Below the pieces are notes generated by a model. It made no database searches, was not told the DNA's origin, and saw nothing but the letters and a program-made list of their open reading frames with translations. This document shows positions 33,576 to 41,275 of a stretch of DNA of 64,000 bases, piece by piece. Position 1 is the first letter of the stretch, and each line of letters begins with the position of its first letter. Source of the stretch: Citrobacter koseri ATCC BAA-895. GTDB taxonomy: Bacteria > Pseudomonadota > Gammaproteobacteria > Enterobacterales > Enterobacteriaceae. The position numbers were made by a program, and so were the translations under genes. The DNA lies in NCBI RefSeq assembly GCF_000018045.1, contig NC_009792.1, forward strand, positions 1,364,001-1,428,000, written 5' to 3'.

Positions 33576-35228
33576 TTACTTGGTTCCGGTGGCTTTTTTC
33601 AGCGCCATCCGGGCGGTAATACGCAGTCGCAGCAAGCGCCATAAAATCCAGATTAGCGTAGCGGCGGCAATGCTGGCCGTCAGTAAATAAGTATCGTTAT
33701 AGGCGAGGATATTTGCCTCAAGCGACGTAACGGTTTGTAGCTGGGCGATCGCCTGGGTGTTCAGCAATGCGCTGTCGCCAATCAGGCTTTTGTACATCTG
33801 GCTGTACATCTGTAGACGCTCATTCACCAGCGGATTTAGCGTGGTGAGCTGATCGGCCAGCAGGCTGGAGTGATATTTTTCACGCCAGGTCTGGAACGTG
33901 CCGAGAATGGCGGAGCCCAGCAGACCGCCGATGTTCTGACTCATCCCAAATAAGACGGAAAAACTGACCAGGTTGCGCGGATCGGCGATGACGCCGCCGA
34001 TACCCGCCAGCATTGCCGGGGCAAGGAAGAACGCGCTGCTAAAGCCGAGTAAAAATTGGCTGACCATTAACTGGTCGGGGCGCGTCAGGTTTGTGGAGTG
34101 GCTGTCGAGCAGCGAGGCGACGATCATCAATGCCAGCGACGTAATCACGGGCCAGGCCAGCCGCGTCGGTTTAATCGTCAGGCAACTGGTGATGATGCCG
34201 CACACAATACCAGCGAAAATTGACCAGGCCAGATGCGTCATTTGCTCATTCTGTAAGCCAGCGTATTGCAGCCAGCCAATTACGCCGGTGTTTTGCTCCG
34301 CCAGCACAATGCGGATCAGCAACATAATCAGCCCCAGGCGGAGAATACTGCCGCTGGAGAGCCAGCGCGTATTCAACAGCGGATTGCTGCGGTTATGCTC
34401 GAACACAATTGCGCTGATGATGAGTACCGTCGCCAGCGCCAGAGACCAGCCAATCCAGGGCGCTTCAAACCACCAGTCCAGTCGCCCCAGCGACAGCACG
34501 GCACAGACCAGCGCCATGCCGGGCGCGAGCAGAATAAAAGTAATAAAGTCTTTCTTTTCAAAAACCTTACGTCTGTCGCCGGGAGGCAGTTTTAAGGCGA
34601 TGACGCAGCCCAGCGAAACCAGCGCCAGTCCCAGCTCAAAGAAGTACAGGCCGCGCCACTCATCCAGTTGCAGCAGTTCGGTAGAGAACAACCGGGCGAG
34701 GGGAATAGCCAGCGACGACCCGGTAATACCGATCGTTAACGCTTTCAGACGGTGTTTCGCAGGCCAGGCCTGTATCTGATAATAAATACCCAGCGAACTG
34801 AGCGCGGCGGCGACCATACCGTGCGCCGCGCGTACCATTAGCGCGGAACTCAGATCGTTGACGAAGAGGTGAAAAAAGGTGACCAGCACATACAGCACCA
34901 GAAAACCTTCGGTAAATGCCCGCAGACCAAACTGCTGGCGAAATTTCACCAGCAGCAGGTTAATTGAGACATTGGTCATGACATAGACGGCAGGCAGCCA
35001 GGCGATCTCCGTCGACCAGGCGGCAAAGGTGCCCTGTAAATTTTGCAGATTCGCGGTCACGACCGCGTTCCCGAGTGCGCCGGTCAGACACACCAGCAGG
35101 CCGACCACGCCGTAGGCGATGCGTTTCGGCGTGCTGTGAATGGGAGTCGAAGGTGAGCCTAACAGCGCGGGCTTTTCGTGAGGCTGCCACTCGCGAGGAG
35201 CATAAGGATCGCGTTGGGGCAGGCGCAT
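33576..35228 (-). CDS. DHA2-family MFS drug transporter (EmrB-like)
   Basis: Proton-driven inner-membrane exporter, first gene of the efflux operon. The 550-residue protein has 14 predicted helices and DHA2-type features, though the classic motif C is weakened. The N-terminal 35 residues are cytoplasmic and polar (RLPQRDPYAPREWQPHEKP). With the HlyD adaptor and lipoprotein channel behind it (41-bp gap, then a 4-bp overlap) it should form a complete tripartite pump. Substrate unknown. The block hrpA/LysR/LysE/efflux/ydcF is not present at this place in E. coli K-12. Confidence 0.9.
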   Translation of the reverse strand: MRLPQRDPYAPREWQPHEKPALLGSPSTPIHSTPKRIAYGVVGLLVCLTGALGNAVVTANLQNLQGTFAAWSTEIAWLPAVYVMTNVSINLLLVKFRQQFGLRAFTEGFLVLYVLVTFFHLFVNDLSSALMVRAAHGMVAAALSSLGIYYQIQAWPAKHRLKALTIGITGSSLAIPLARLFSTELLQLDEWRGLYFFELGLALVSLGCVIALKLPPGDRRKVFEKKDFITFILLAPGMALVCAVLSLGRLDWWFEAPWIGWSLALATVLIISAIVFEHNRSNPLLNTRWLSSGSILRLGLIMLLIRIVLAEQNTGVIGWLQYAGLQNEQMTHLAWSIFAGIVCGIITSCLTIKPTRLAWPVITSLALMIVASLLDSHSTNLTRPDQLMVSQFLLGFSSAFFLAPAMLAGIGGVIADPRNLVSFSVLFGMSQNIGGLLGSAILGTFQTWREKYHSSLLADQLTTLNPLVNERLQMYSQMYKSLIGDSALLNTQAIAQLQTVTSLEANILAYNDTYLLTASIAAATLIWILWRLLRLRITARMALKKATGTK

Positions 35229-35258
35229 AACGTCGTATACCTTTGTATTATTTTAATG

Positions 35259-35272
35259 ATTAGCGGGCTAAT
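35259..35272. promoter_or_regulatory. Palindromic operator candidate upstream of the efflux operon
   Basis: ATTAGC-GG-GCTAAT, perfect 6-bp arms, 31 bp upstream of the MFS start codon, in a position to repress the operon. The same segment also reads as a direct repeat of TAATGATT (35254-35261 region and 35269-35276). No local MarR or TetR gene exists; the rest of the 270-bp gap up to ydcF shows nothing else clear. Confidence 0.4.
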
Positions 35273-35498
35273 GATTCTACGTCTGACGTAAACCATAATT
35301 CAAGTGAATATGAAAACGCCCGGTAAATCAAATATTCATTGCCGTTAAGCCGGGATTTTCTCTCATTGAACGTTGTTTGACATCAACGCTTTATCTCACC
35401 CTCTCACCACAGGATAATCAGCGGATCGTCTTTCGGAGTGATCTGGTACTCACCAGAAGCCACTCCGGTACTCTGCAAGGAACACAGGAGGAAGAACC

Positions 35499-36299
35499 AT
35501 GAGAATGAGACCGTTTCCGGCATTATCCAGTGCAACGCTGGAAGCAGCGAACACGCTGGGGCATTGGCTGGCCCAAAATGACTTCTCTGGTGACGCGCCG
35601 TATCAGGCTGACTGCGTTGTGCTGGCGGGGAATGCCGTCATCCCGGCGATAGACGCCGCCTGCAACATAGCGAAAGCGCAGCAGATCCCGCTGTTGATCA
35701 GCGGCGGCATCGGCCATTCCACCACGTTTCTCTATGCCGCCATCGCCGGGCACCCGCGCTACAACACCATACGCACCACCGGGCGTACGGAAGCCAAAAT
35801 CCTCGCGGATATCGCTCATCAGTTCTGGCAGATCCCGACGGAGAACATTTGCCCAGAAGACAAGTCAACAAACTGCGGTGAGAACGCGCAGTTTAGCTGC
35901 GCCCTGATTGGTCAGGTATCGGCGCCCATTAACACCGCCATTATCGTACAGGACCCGACAATGCAACGCCGGACGATGGCGACGTTCCGCCGCGTCACCT
36001 GCGACGATCCCGATTCGCCCCGCTGGTTGAGCTATCCTGGTATTGTCCCGACGCTGTGCCAGCACGATGACGGCGTGGATTTTGCCGGAGAACAGAAGGG
36101 GTTGTGGTCCGTGGATCGCTATCTCTCCCTGATTGCGGGAGAGCTTCCGCGCTTACGGGATGATGAAACCGGCTACGGGCCGCGTGGCCGCGACTTTATT
36201 GTGCACGTTGATATTCCCGCTGACGTTGAGGCGGCGTGGCAGACGCTGCAAAATGACGCTGACCTGATTGAGACCATGAACAGTCGTTCGTTGCGTTAA
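35499..36299 (+). CDS. ydcF: YdcF, DUF218 S-adenosylmethionine-binding protein
   Basis: A 266-residue soluble DUF218 protein; E. coli YdcF has been crystallised and binds S-adenosyl-L-methionine, but its reaction is unknown. Conserved features are the start of the fold ADCVVLAGNAV, the glycine-rich loop LLISGGIGHST, the NCGENAQF segment (typical STNT/NTxEN position of the family) and VQDPTMQRRT. A good ribosome site (AGGAGGAAG) precedes the ATG. Ends with an 11-bp perfect inverted repeat 10 bp downstream. Confidence 0.92.
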   Translation: MRMRPFPALSSATLEAANTLGHWLAQNDFSGDAPYQADCVVLAGNAVIPAIDAACNIAKAQQIPLLISGGIGHSTTFLYAAIAGHPRYNTIRTTGRTEAKILADIAHQFWQIPTENICPEDKSTNCGENAQFSCALIGQVSAPINTAIIVQDPTMQRRTMATFRRVTCDDPDSPRWLSYPGIVPTLCQHDDGVDFAGEQKGLWSVDRYLSLIAGELPRLRDDETGYGPRGRDFIVHVDIPADVEAAWQTLQNDADLIETMNSRSLR

Positions 36300-36309
36300 T
36301 GTTACTTTC

Positions 36310-36345
36310 TTGCCCGTTTGCGGAAATTTACGCTCAAACGGGCAA
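36310..36345 (+). terminator. Hairpin after ydcF
   Basis: Perfect 11-bp stem TTGCCCGTTTG/CAAACGGGCAA, 14-base loop, no U-tract; probable mRNA end structure for ydcF. Confidence 0.5.
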
Positions 36346-36443
36346 ACTCTCTCCCCGATATCGCCCCTCTGACAGAACCTTCCTGGCTGCTTTTATGAAG
36401 CACATCACAAAACCAGCACCGCAGACGCCCCTGAGAACATGTG

Positions 36444-36483
36444 ATTGTTATTACTTAACAATGATTTTACTTGTTAATAACAA
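36444..36483. promoter_or_regulatory. Tandem palindromes in the aldA control region
   Basis: ATTGTTA-N5-TAACAAT (36444-36462) and TTGTTA-A-TAACAA (36471-36483) share the same arms, giving four copies of TTGTTA/TAACAA in 40 bp, ending 20 bp before the aldA start codon. They look like a repressor site. E. coli aldA is controlled by ArcA and CRP; these AT-rich repeats could be part of an ArcA region, which is inference. Confidence 0.45.
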
Positions 36484-36503
36484 TTCAATTACAGGAGCAG
36501 CGC

Positions 36504-37943
36504 ATGTCCGCACCCGTACAACACCCGATGTATATCAATGGTCAATTTGTTAGCTGGCAGGGAGACGCATGGATTGATGTGGTGAATCCTGCCACCGAAG
36601 AACTGCTCTCCCGTATTCCTGATGGCGGCGCGCAAGAGGCGCGTCAGGCCATTGACGCCGCTGCGCGCGCTCAGCCGGAATGGGAGGCGCTGCCTGCGAT
36701 TGAACGCGCGGGGTGGCTGAGAAAGATCGCGGCAGGGATTCGTGAGCGGGCAGAAGAGATCAGCGCGCTGATTGTCGCGGAAGGCGGAAAAATCCAGCAG
36801 CTGGCGCAGGTGGAAGTCGCGTTCACCGCTGACTACATCGAATATATGGCCGAGTGGGCGCGCCGTTATGAAGGCGAGATCCTGCAAAGCGACCGCCCCG
36901 GAGAAAATATTCTGGTCTTTAAACGCGCGCTGGGCGTCACCACCGGGATTCTGCCGTGGAACTTTCCGTTCTTTTTGATTGCCCGTAAGCTCGCTCCGGC
37001 GTTGTTGACCGGGAATACCATCGTCATTAAACCCAGCGAATTTACGCCAAACAATGCCATTGCTTTCGCGCAGATCGTGCATGACATCGGCTTACCGAAA
37101 GGCGTATTCAACCTGGTGCTGGGACGCGGTGAAACAGTTGGGCAGGAGCTGGCGGGGAACCCGAAAGTCGCGATGGTAAGCATGACCGGCAGCGTGGTCG
37201 CCGGCGAGAAAATTATGGCGGCGGCAGCGAAAAACATCACTAAAGTTTGCCTGGAACTGGGCGGGAAAGCCCCGGCAATCGTGATGGACGATGCGGATCT
37301 TGAACTGGCCGTGAAAGCGATTGTGGATTCCAGAGTGATCAACACCGGGCAGGTCTGTAACTGTGCTGAGCGCGTTTATGTGCAAAAAGGGATTTACGAT
37401 CGCTTTGTGAATCGTCTGGGCGAGGCGATGAAAGCGGTTCAGTTTGGCGATCCGGCACAGCGTGATGACATCGCAATGGGGCCGCTGATTAACGCTGCCG
37501 CTCTGGAGCGGGTAGAGCAGAAAGTGGCGCGTGCCGTACAGGAAGGCGCTCGCGTGGCGTTGGGCGGCAAGGCCGTGGAGGGCAAAGGTTATTATTATCC
37601 ACCGACGCTGCTGCTGGATGTTCGCCAGGAGATGACCATCATACATGAGGAGACATTTGGCCCCGTGCTGCCGGTTGTGGCGTTTGATACGCTGGAAGAG
37701 GCGCTGGAGATGGCGAACGACAGCGATTACGGTCTGACATCGTCTGTATATACGCAAAACCTGAATGTTGCGATGAAGGCGATCGGCGGACTGAAATTCG
37801 GCGAGACCTACATCAATCGCGAAAACTTTGAGGCGATGCAGGGATTCCATGCTGGCTGGCGCAAGTCAGGTATTGGCGGGGCGGATGGCAAACACGGTCT
37901 GAATGAATATCTGCAAACGCAGGTGGTCTATTTGCAGTCCTGA
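36504..37943 (+). CDS. aldA: Aldehyde dehydrogenase A (lactaldehyde/glycolaldehyde)
   Basis: NAD-dependent cytosolic dehydrogenase oxidising L-lactaldehyde to lactate and glycolaldehyde to glycolate, used in fucose, rhamnose and ethylene glycol catabolism. The 479-residue product carries the ALDH fold: general base E in LELGGKAP, nucleophile C in NTGQVCNCAE, and ITPWNFP-type GILPWNFPFF. ATG at 36504 has AGGAG seven bases before; an upstream in-frame start adds eleven residues without a site. Matches E. coli AldA throughout. Confidence 0.97.
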   Translation: MSAPVQHPMYINGQFVSWQGDAWIDVVNPATEELLSRIPDGGAQEARQAIDAAARAQPEWEALPAIERAGWLRKIAAGIRERAEEISALIVAEGGKIQQLAQVEVAFTADYIEYMAEWARRYEGEILQSDRPGENILVFKRALGVTTGILPWNFPFFLIARKLAPALLTGNTIVIKPSEFTPNNAIAFAQIVHDIGLPKGVFNLVLGRGETVGQELAGNPKVAMVSMTGSVVAGEKIMAAAAKNITKVCLELGGKAPAIVMDDADLELAVKAIVDSRVINTGQVCNCAERVYVQKGIYDRFVNRLGEAMKAVQFGDPAQRDDIAMGPLINAAALERVEQKVARAVQEGARVALGGKAVEGKGYYYPPTLLLDVRQEMTIIHEETFGPVLPVVAFDTLEEALEMANDSDYGLTSSVYTQNLNVAMKAIGGLKFGETYINRENFEAMQGFHAGWRKSGIGGADGKHGLNEYLQTQVVYLQS

Positions 37944-37945
37944 TG

Positions 37946-37975
37946 TAGCAGGCCGGGGTTTTCCCCGGCCTGCTA
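37946..37975. terminator. Bidirectional terminator, aldA/esterase
   Basis: 13-bp perfect stem TAGCAGGCCGGGG/CCCCGGCCTGCTA with a TTTT loop, two bases after the aldA stop and eight before the stop of the convergent gene. Confidence 0.8.
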
Positions 37976-37982
37976 ATGGCGG

Positions 37983-38921
37983 TCACACTTTGGTCGCAAT
38001 CCAGTTCATCATCAGTTCCGGCCAGACCGCGACCGGCAATCCTTGCGTATCACGAATGCCAAACCCGTGTTTTCCTCGCTCAAACAGATGCATTTCCACC
38101 GGTACGCCAGAACGGCGCAGCGCGTTAAAAAATACCAGGCTGTTTTCCACCTTTACCGCCGGATCGTCGATGGCATGCAGCAGAAATGTGGGCGGCGTAG
38201 CGGCATCCGTGCGTTCCTCAAGCGAGTAGTGGCGAATCTGTTCATCGTCAGGTTCCGCGCCCATCAGCTCAAGGCGTGAGCCGGGATGATAAATGTCGTC
38301 ATGCATGGTGATGACCGGATAGACCAGCGCCATAAAAGCAGGGCGGGCGTTGATTTCATCCAGGCTGTCGATGGGGGGACAGGCGGGTTCAGCAAAACGC
38401 GTCCCCAGACTGGCGGCGACATGCGCACCGGCAGAAAAACCCAGCACTCCGATGCGTTCCGGGTCGATCTTCCACGCTTGCGCATTGGCGCGAAGATAGC
38501 GCATCGCGCGCTGCACATCCGCCAGCGGCGCGTTTGCCCCCTCATCATGGCCATCTCCGGGCATCCGGTAGGTCATCACGAACAGGGTATAACCACGCGC
38601 ATTAAAAAAGGGTGCCAGCGCGCTGCCTTCTTTGTCCAGCACGACGCGCCGGTAGGAACCGCCTGGCGTCACGAGAAGCCCCACGCCGTTGGGTTTATCT
38701 GGCGCGTAAACGGTGATTTCAGGAGATCGGACGCCCGTGACGGCGCGATCGAAGATGGATGTACCGGTATGCCGCGGTTCTGGCGTAAAAACAGCATCGC
38801 TGTTTTTCGCTCCGGGGGCTTCGCCATCAGGCCAGAGGGTAAATGTGGCTGAGCGGGAGACGGCTTGCGCCATCATTTCTTCTAAGGTTTCGCGGCTGAA
38901 TACGTCCATGACTGTGCTCAC
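37983..38921 (-). CDS. Alpha/beta-hydrolase, acetyl-esterase type
   Basis: A 312-residue hydrolase of the BD-FAE/acetyl-xylan-esterase-like group. It has the oxyanion segment VTPGGSYRRV (in place of HGGG), the nucleophile elbow GFSAGAH, an acid in HAIDDPAVKVENS and the histidine in ERGKHGFGIRD. No signal peptide, so probably cytosolic. Substrate unknown; sugar esters or other acetylated small molecules are plausible. It lies between aldA and gapC and has no counterpart there in E. coli K-12. Confidence 0.85.
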   Translation of the reverse strand: MSTVMDVFSRETLEEMMAQAVSRSATFTLWPDGEAPGAKNSDAVFTPEPRHTGTSIFDRAVTGVRSPEITVYAPDKPNGVGLLVTPGGSYRRVVLDKEGSALAPFFNARGYTLFVMTYRMPGDGHDEGANAPLADVQRAMRYLRANAQAWKIDPERIGVLGFSAGAHVAASLGTRFAEPACPPIDSLDEINARPAFMALVYPVITMHDDIYHPGSRLELMGAEPDDEQIRHYSLEERTDAATPPTFLLHAIDDPAVKVENSLVFFNALRRSGVPVEMHLFERGKHGFGIRDTQGLPVAVWPELMMNWIATKV

Positions 38922-39041
38922 TCAGTGATAAACGTTATCTATAACACAGTTAATCCATTGAAAATCGGAAGGGATTCACATCGTCTTGAATGACCAGATA
39001 AATGGTGAAAACGGCGGAGGAACAATGCCTCCGCCAGAGGG

Positions 39042-40043
39042 TCAGAGTTTGGCGAATTTATCCAGCGTGCGAATAAGTTGGGTCACAAAACCGTACTCGT
39101 TATCGTACCAGGCGACGGTTTTCACCAGTTGCAGATCGCCCACTGCGCTGATTTCAGTTTGCGTGGCATCGAACACCGAACCGAAATGTGAGCCGATGAT
39201 ATCGGAAGAGACGATCTCTTCATCGGTATAGCCAAACGACGGATTATGGGTTGTCGCTTTCTTCAGCGCCGCGTTGATCTCTTCCGCAGTGACTTTTTTC
39301 TCCAGAATCGAAACCAGTTCGGTTACAGAGCCGGTTTTCACTGGAACGCGCTGAGCATGGCCTTTAAGTTTTCCGCTCAGTTCAGGAATCACCAGACCAA
39401 TGGCCTTCGCCGCGCCGGTGGTGTGGGGGATGATGTTTTCCGCCGCCGCCCGCGAAGCGCGCAGATCCTTCCCGCGCGGCCCGTCAACCAGCGACTGGGT
39501 TCCGGTGTAGGCGTGAATTGTGGTCATGGTGCCAACCTGAATGCCAAAGTTGTCATTCAGCGCTTTCGCCATCGGCGCCAGGCAGTTGGTAGTGCAGGAT
39601 GCGACAGAAACAATCTGGTCGCTGGCATCCAGCGTGTCGTCATTCACGTTGAAGACAATGGTTTTCATATCGCCAGCCGGGGCGGAAATCAGCACTTTTT
39701 TAGCGCCAGCGTCGAGGTGCGCTTTGGACTTCTCGGCTGAGGTATAGAAGCCGGTGCACTCGACAATGATCCCGGCGCCGGTGGTTTTCCACGGAATATT
39801 TTTAGCCTCTTTTTCTGCGTAAACCGCAATTTTCTTGCCGTCCACAATCAGCGCGTCTTCGGTGAAATCCACACTCCAGGGGAATACGCCGTAGTTTGAG
39901 TCATATTTCAACAGATACGCGAGGATTTTAGGGGAGGTCAGGTCATTGATGGCGACGACATCAATGTCGCTTTTCACTTCCAGCAGACGACGTAACACCA
40001 GACGACCGATACGACCAAAGCCGTTAATGCCAATTTTACTCAT
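39042..40043 (-). CDS. gapC: Glyceraldehyde-3-phosphate dehydrogenase, GapC type
   Basis: Second GAPDH of enterobacteria; NAD-dependent glycolytic oxidation of glyceraldehyde-3-phosphate. The 333-residue protein is complete: Rossmann start KIGINGFGRIGRLVLRR, catalytic cysteine motif SVASCTTNCLAP, and C-terminal WYDNEYGFVTQ. In E. coli K-12 the gene at this locus (gapC, beside cybB) is an interrupted pseudogene; here it is open throughout, without frameshift. It is not the backbone gapA, which lies elsewhere in these genomes. Divergent from cybB. Confidence 0.9.
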   Translation of the reverse strand: MSKIGINGFGRIGRLVLRRLLEVKSDIDVVAINDLTSPKILAYLLKYDSNYGVFPWSVDFTEDALIVDGKKIAVYAEKEAKNIPWKTTGAGIIVECTGFYTSAEKSKAHLDAGAKKVLISAPAGDMKTIVFNVNDDTLDASDQIVSVASCTTNCLAPMAKALNDNFGIQVGTMTTIHAYTGTQSLVDGPRGKDLRASRAAAENIIPHTTGAAKAIGLVIPELSGKLKGHAQRVPVKTGSVTELVSILEKKVTAEEINAALKKATTHNPSFGYTDEEIVSSDIIGSHFGSVFDATQTEISAVGDLQLVKTVAWYDNEYGFVTQLIRTLDKFAKL

Positions 40044-40233
40044 GGTTTTCTCCTGTCAGGATGCAACGGTACGACACATTTTTTCCCTACCAGGCATAGT
40101 CCAGTCAGGCGTCCAGGGCAATAACAGATTTTGCGGCTAAGCGTAACTGGTTGAAATTGGGTGAACAAAAGTTAATGAATTTTTAACAAAAGCTCGCTAT
40201 GTTGACGCTTTATTTTTTTACTCAGGACGTGTT

Positions 40234-40764
40234 ATGAGCAATAAGTACACAAGCCTGCAAATTGGCATCCACTGGCTGGTCTTTTTACTGGTTATTGTGA
40301 CCTACTGTGCGATGGAGTTGAGGGGATTTGCGCCCCGCAGCTATCGTCCGTGGATCAATATGGTTCATGTCTCGTGCGGGATGACAATCCTGGTGTTGAT
40401 GGTGACGCGCCTGCTGGTCAGACTGAAATACCCGGCGCCGCCCATTGTGCCAAAACCAAAGCCGATGGTGACCGGAATGGCGCATCTTGGGCATCTGGTG
40501 ATCTATCTGCTGTTTATTGTCTTGCCGATTATTGGCCTGGTGATGATGTATAACCGGGGCAATCCCTGGGTTGCGTTCGGCCTGGTGATGCCGCATGCGT
40601 CAGACGCTAATTTTGAGGTGGTGGATATGCTGAAAACCTGGCATATCACGCTGGCGAAACTGGGGTATTTTGTCATTGGCTTGCATGCCGCCGCGGCGCT
40701 GATGCATCACTACGTCTGGAAAGACAATACGCTGTTGCGCATGATGCCGCGCAAACGTTCCTGA
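40234..40764 (+). CDS. cybB: Cytochrome b561 CybB
   Basis: Inner-membrane di-heme cytochrome b561 reported as a superoxide:ubiquinone oxidoreductase. The 176-residue product has four helices with heme-ligand histidines in IGIHWLVF, MVHVSCGM, TWHITLAK and GLHAAAALMHHY. It matches E. coli CybB end to end. Followed by a hairpin terminator; the sRNA gene rydC converges on it from the other strand as in E. coli. Confidence 0.95.
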   Translation: MSNKYTSLQIGIHWLVFLLVIVTYCAMELRGFAPRSYRPWINMVHVSCGMTILVLMVTRLLVRLKYPAPPIVPKPKPMVTGMAHLGHLVIYLLFIVLPIIGLVMMYNRGNPWVAFGLVMPHASDANFEVVDMLKTWHITLAKLGYFVIGLHAAAALMHHYVWKDNTLLRMMPRKRS

Positions 40765-40776
40765 CTCTTCTCACCA

Positions 40777-40798
40777 CCCCGCGTAATGCGGGGTTTCT
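40777..40798 (+). terminator. cybB terminator
   Basis: Stem CCCCGC/GCGGGG, loop GTAAT, followed by TTTCTTTT. Confidence 0.8.
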
Positions 40799-40800
40799 TT

Positions 40801-40864
40801 TAGAAAACACCTGCGTGTAACCAGACCCGTGACGCAGGTGAAGGAAACGGGTCTACATCGGAAG
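40801..40864 (-). ncRNA. rydC: RydC pseudoknot small RNA
   Basis: Hfq-dependent sRNA that stabilises the long cfa mRNA (cyclopropane fatty acid synthase) and represses yejABEF and csgD. On the minus strand the 5' end CTTCCGATGTAGACCCG and the 3' end CGCAGGTGTTTTC are recognisable, in the E. coli location beside cybB. Pairing is interleaved as in the known pseudoknot: ACGGGTCT region (40823-40830 with 40847-40854, 8 bp) and 40808-40816 with 40832-40840 (9 bp). A TATACT -10 is at 40870-40875. Length 64 nt equals the published RNA. Confidence 0.93.
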
Positions 40865-40869
40865 CGGGC

Positions 40870-40896
40870 AGTATAGCTATTTGTCATACAAATAGC
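40870..40896 (-). promoter_or_regulatory. rydC promoter with palindromic operator candidate
   Basis: Minus-strand TATACT (40870-40875) is five bases from the rydC start. Directly upstream is a perfect 8-bp-arm palindrome GCTATTTG-TCATA-CAAATAGC (40876-40896), filling the -10/-35 spacer, where a bound repressor would block polymerase. The binding protein is not identified. Confidence 0.55.
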
Positions 40897-40913
40897 GAGA
40901 TGCTGCTGTTGGT

Positions 40914-40958
40914 TTTACAGCCACATAACAAATCTGATAGTATACCCCCCTATAGTAT
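40914..40958 (+). promoter_or_regulatory. frmRA promoter and FrmR operator
   Basis: TTTACA at 40914-40919 and GATAGT at 40936-40941 form a plausible promoter (16-bp spacer). Over and downstream of the -10 is ATAGTATA-CCCCCC-TATAGT (40937-40956), a C-tract flanked by AT repeats, the type of site bound by CsoR/RcnR-family FrmR in Salmonella. Confidence 0.75.
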
Positions 40959-40967
40959 GGAGGGCGT

Positions 40968-41243
40968 ATGCCGCATTCACCTGAAGATAAAAAACGTATT
41001 CTCACTCGGGTTCGCCGTATCCGCGGGCAGGTTGACGCGCTGGAACGGGCGCTGGAGTCAGGAGAACCTTGCCTGGCGATCCTGCAACAGATTGCCGCCG
41101 TTCGCGGCGCATCTAACGGGCTGATGGGAGAGATGGTTGAGATTCACCTGAAAGATGAACTGGTCAGCGGCGACACCACGCCGGATCAACGCGCCGTGCG
41201 CATGGCTGAAATCGGCCACCTTCTGCGCGCTTATCTAAAATAA
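40968..41243 (+). CDS. frmR: FrmR, formaldehyde-sensing repressor
   Basis: CsoR/RcnR-family repressor that releases DNA when formaldehyde crosslinks its N-terminus to a cysteine. The 91-residue all-helical protein has the N-terminal proline (MPHSPEDKKR) and C35 (GEPCLAIL) required for sensing, and H60 in the IHLKDEL helix. GGAGGG lies just before the ATG, with the operator upstream. Very close to the Salmonella FrmR. Operon with frmA (32-bp gap). Confidence 0.96.
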   Translation: MPHSPEDKKRILTRVRRIRGQVDALERALESGEPCLAILQQIAAVRGASNGLMGEMVEIHLKDELVSGDTTPDQRAVRMAEIGHLLRAYLK

Positions 41244-41275
41244 ACAGATCACCTCACAATAATGGGAAGAGACAA

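Noticed and set aside
36310..36345. Phage attachment site from the perfect 11-bp inverted repeat after ydcF
   Set aside because: No integrase or tRNA nearby; an mRNA-end hairpin explains it.
40801..40864. Interleaved inverted repeats looking like a novel pseudoknot RNA
   Set aside because: On the minus strand the sequence is RydC, whose pseudoknot is already known.
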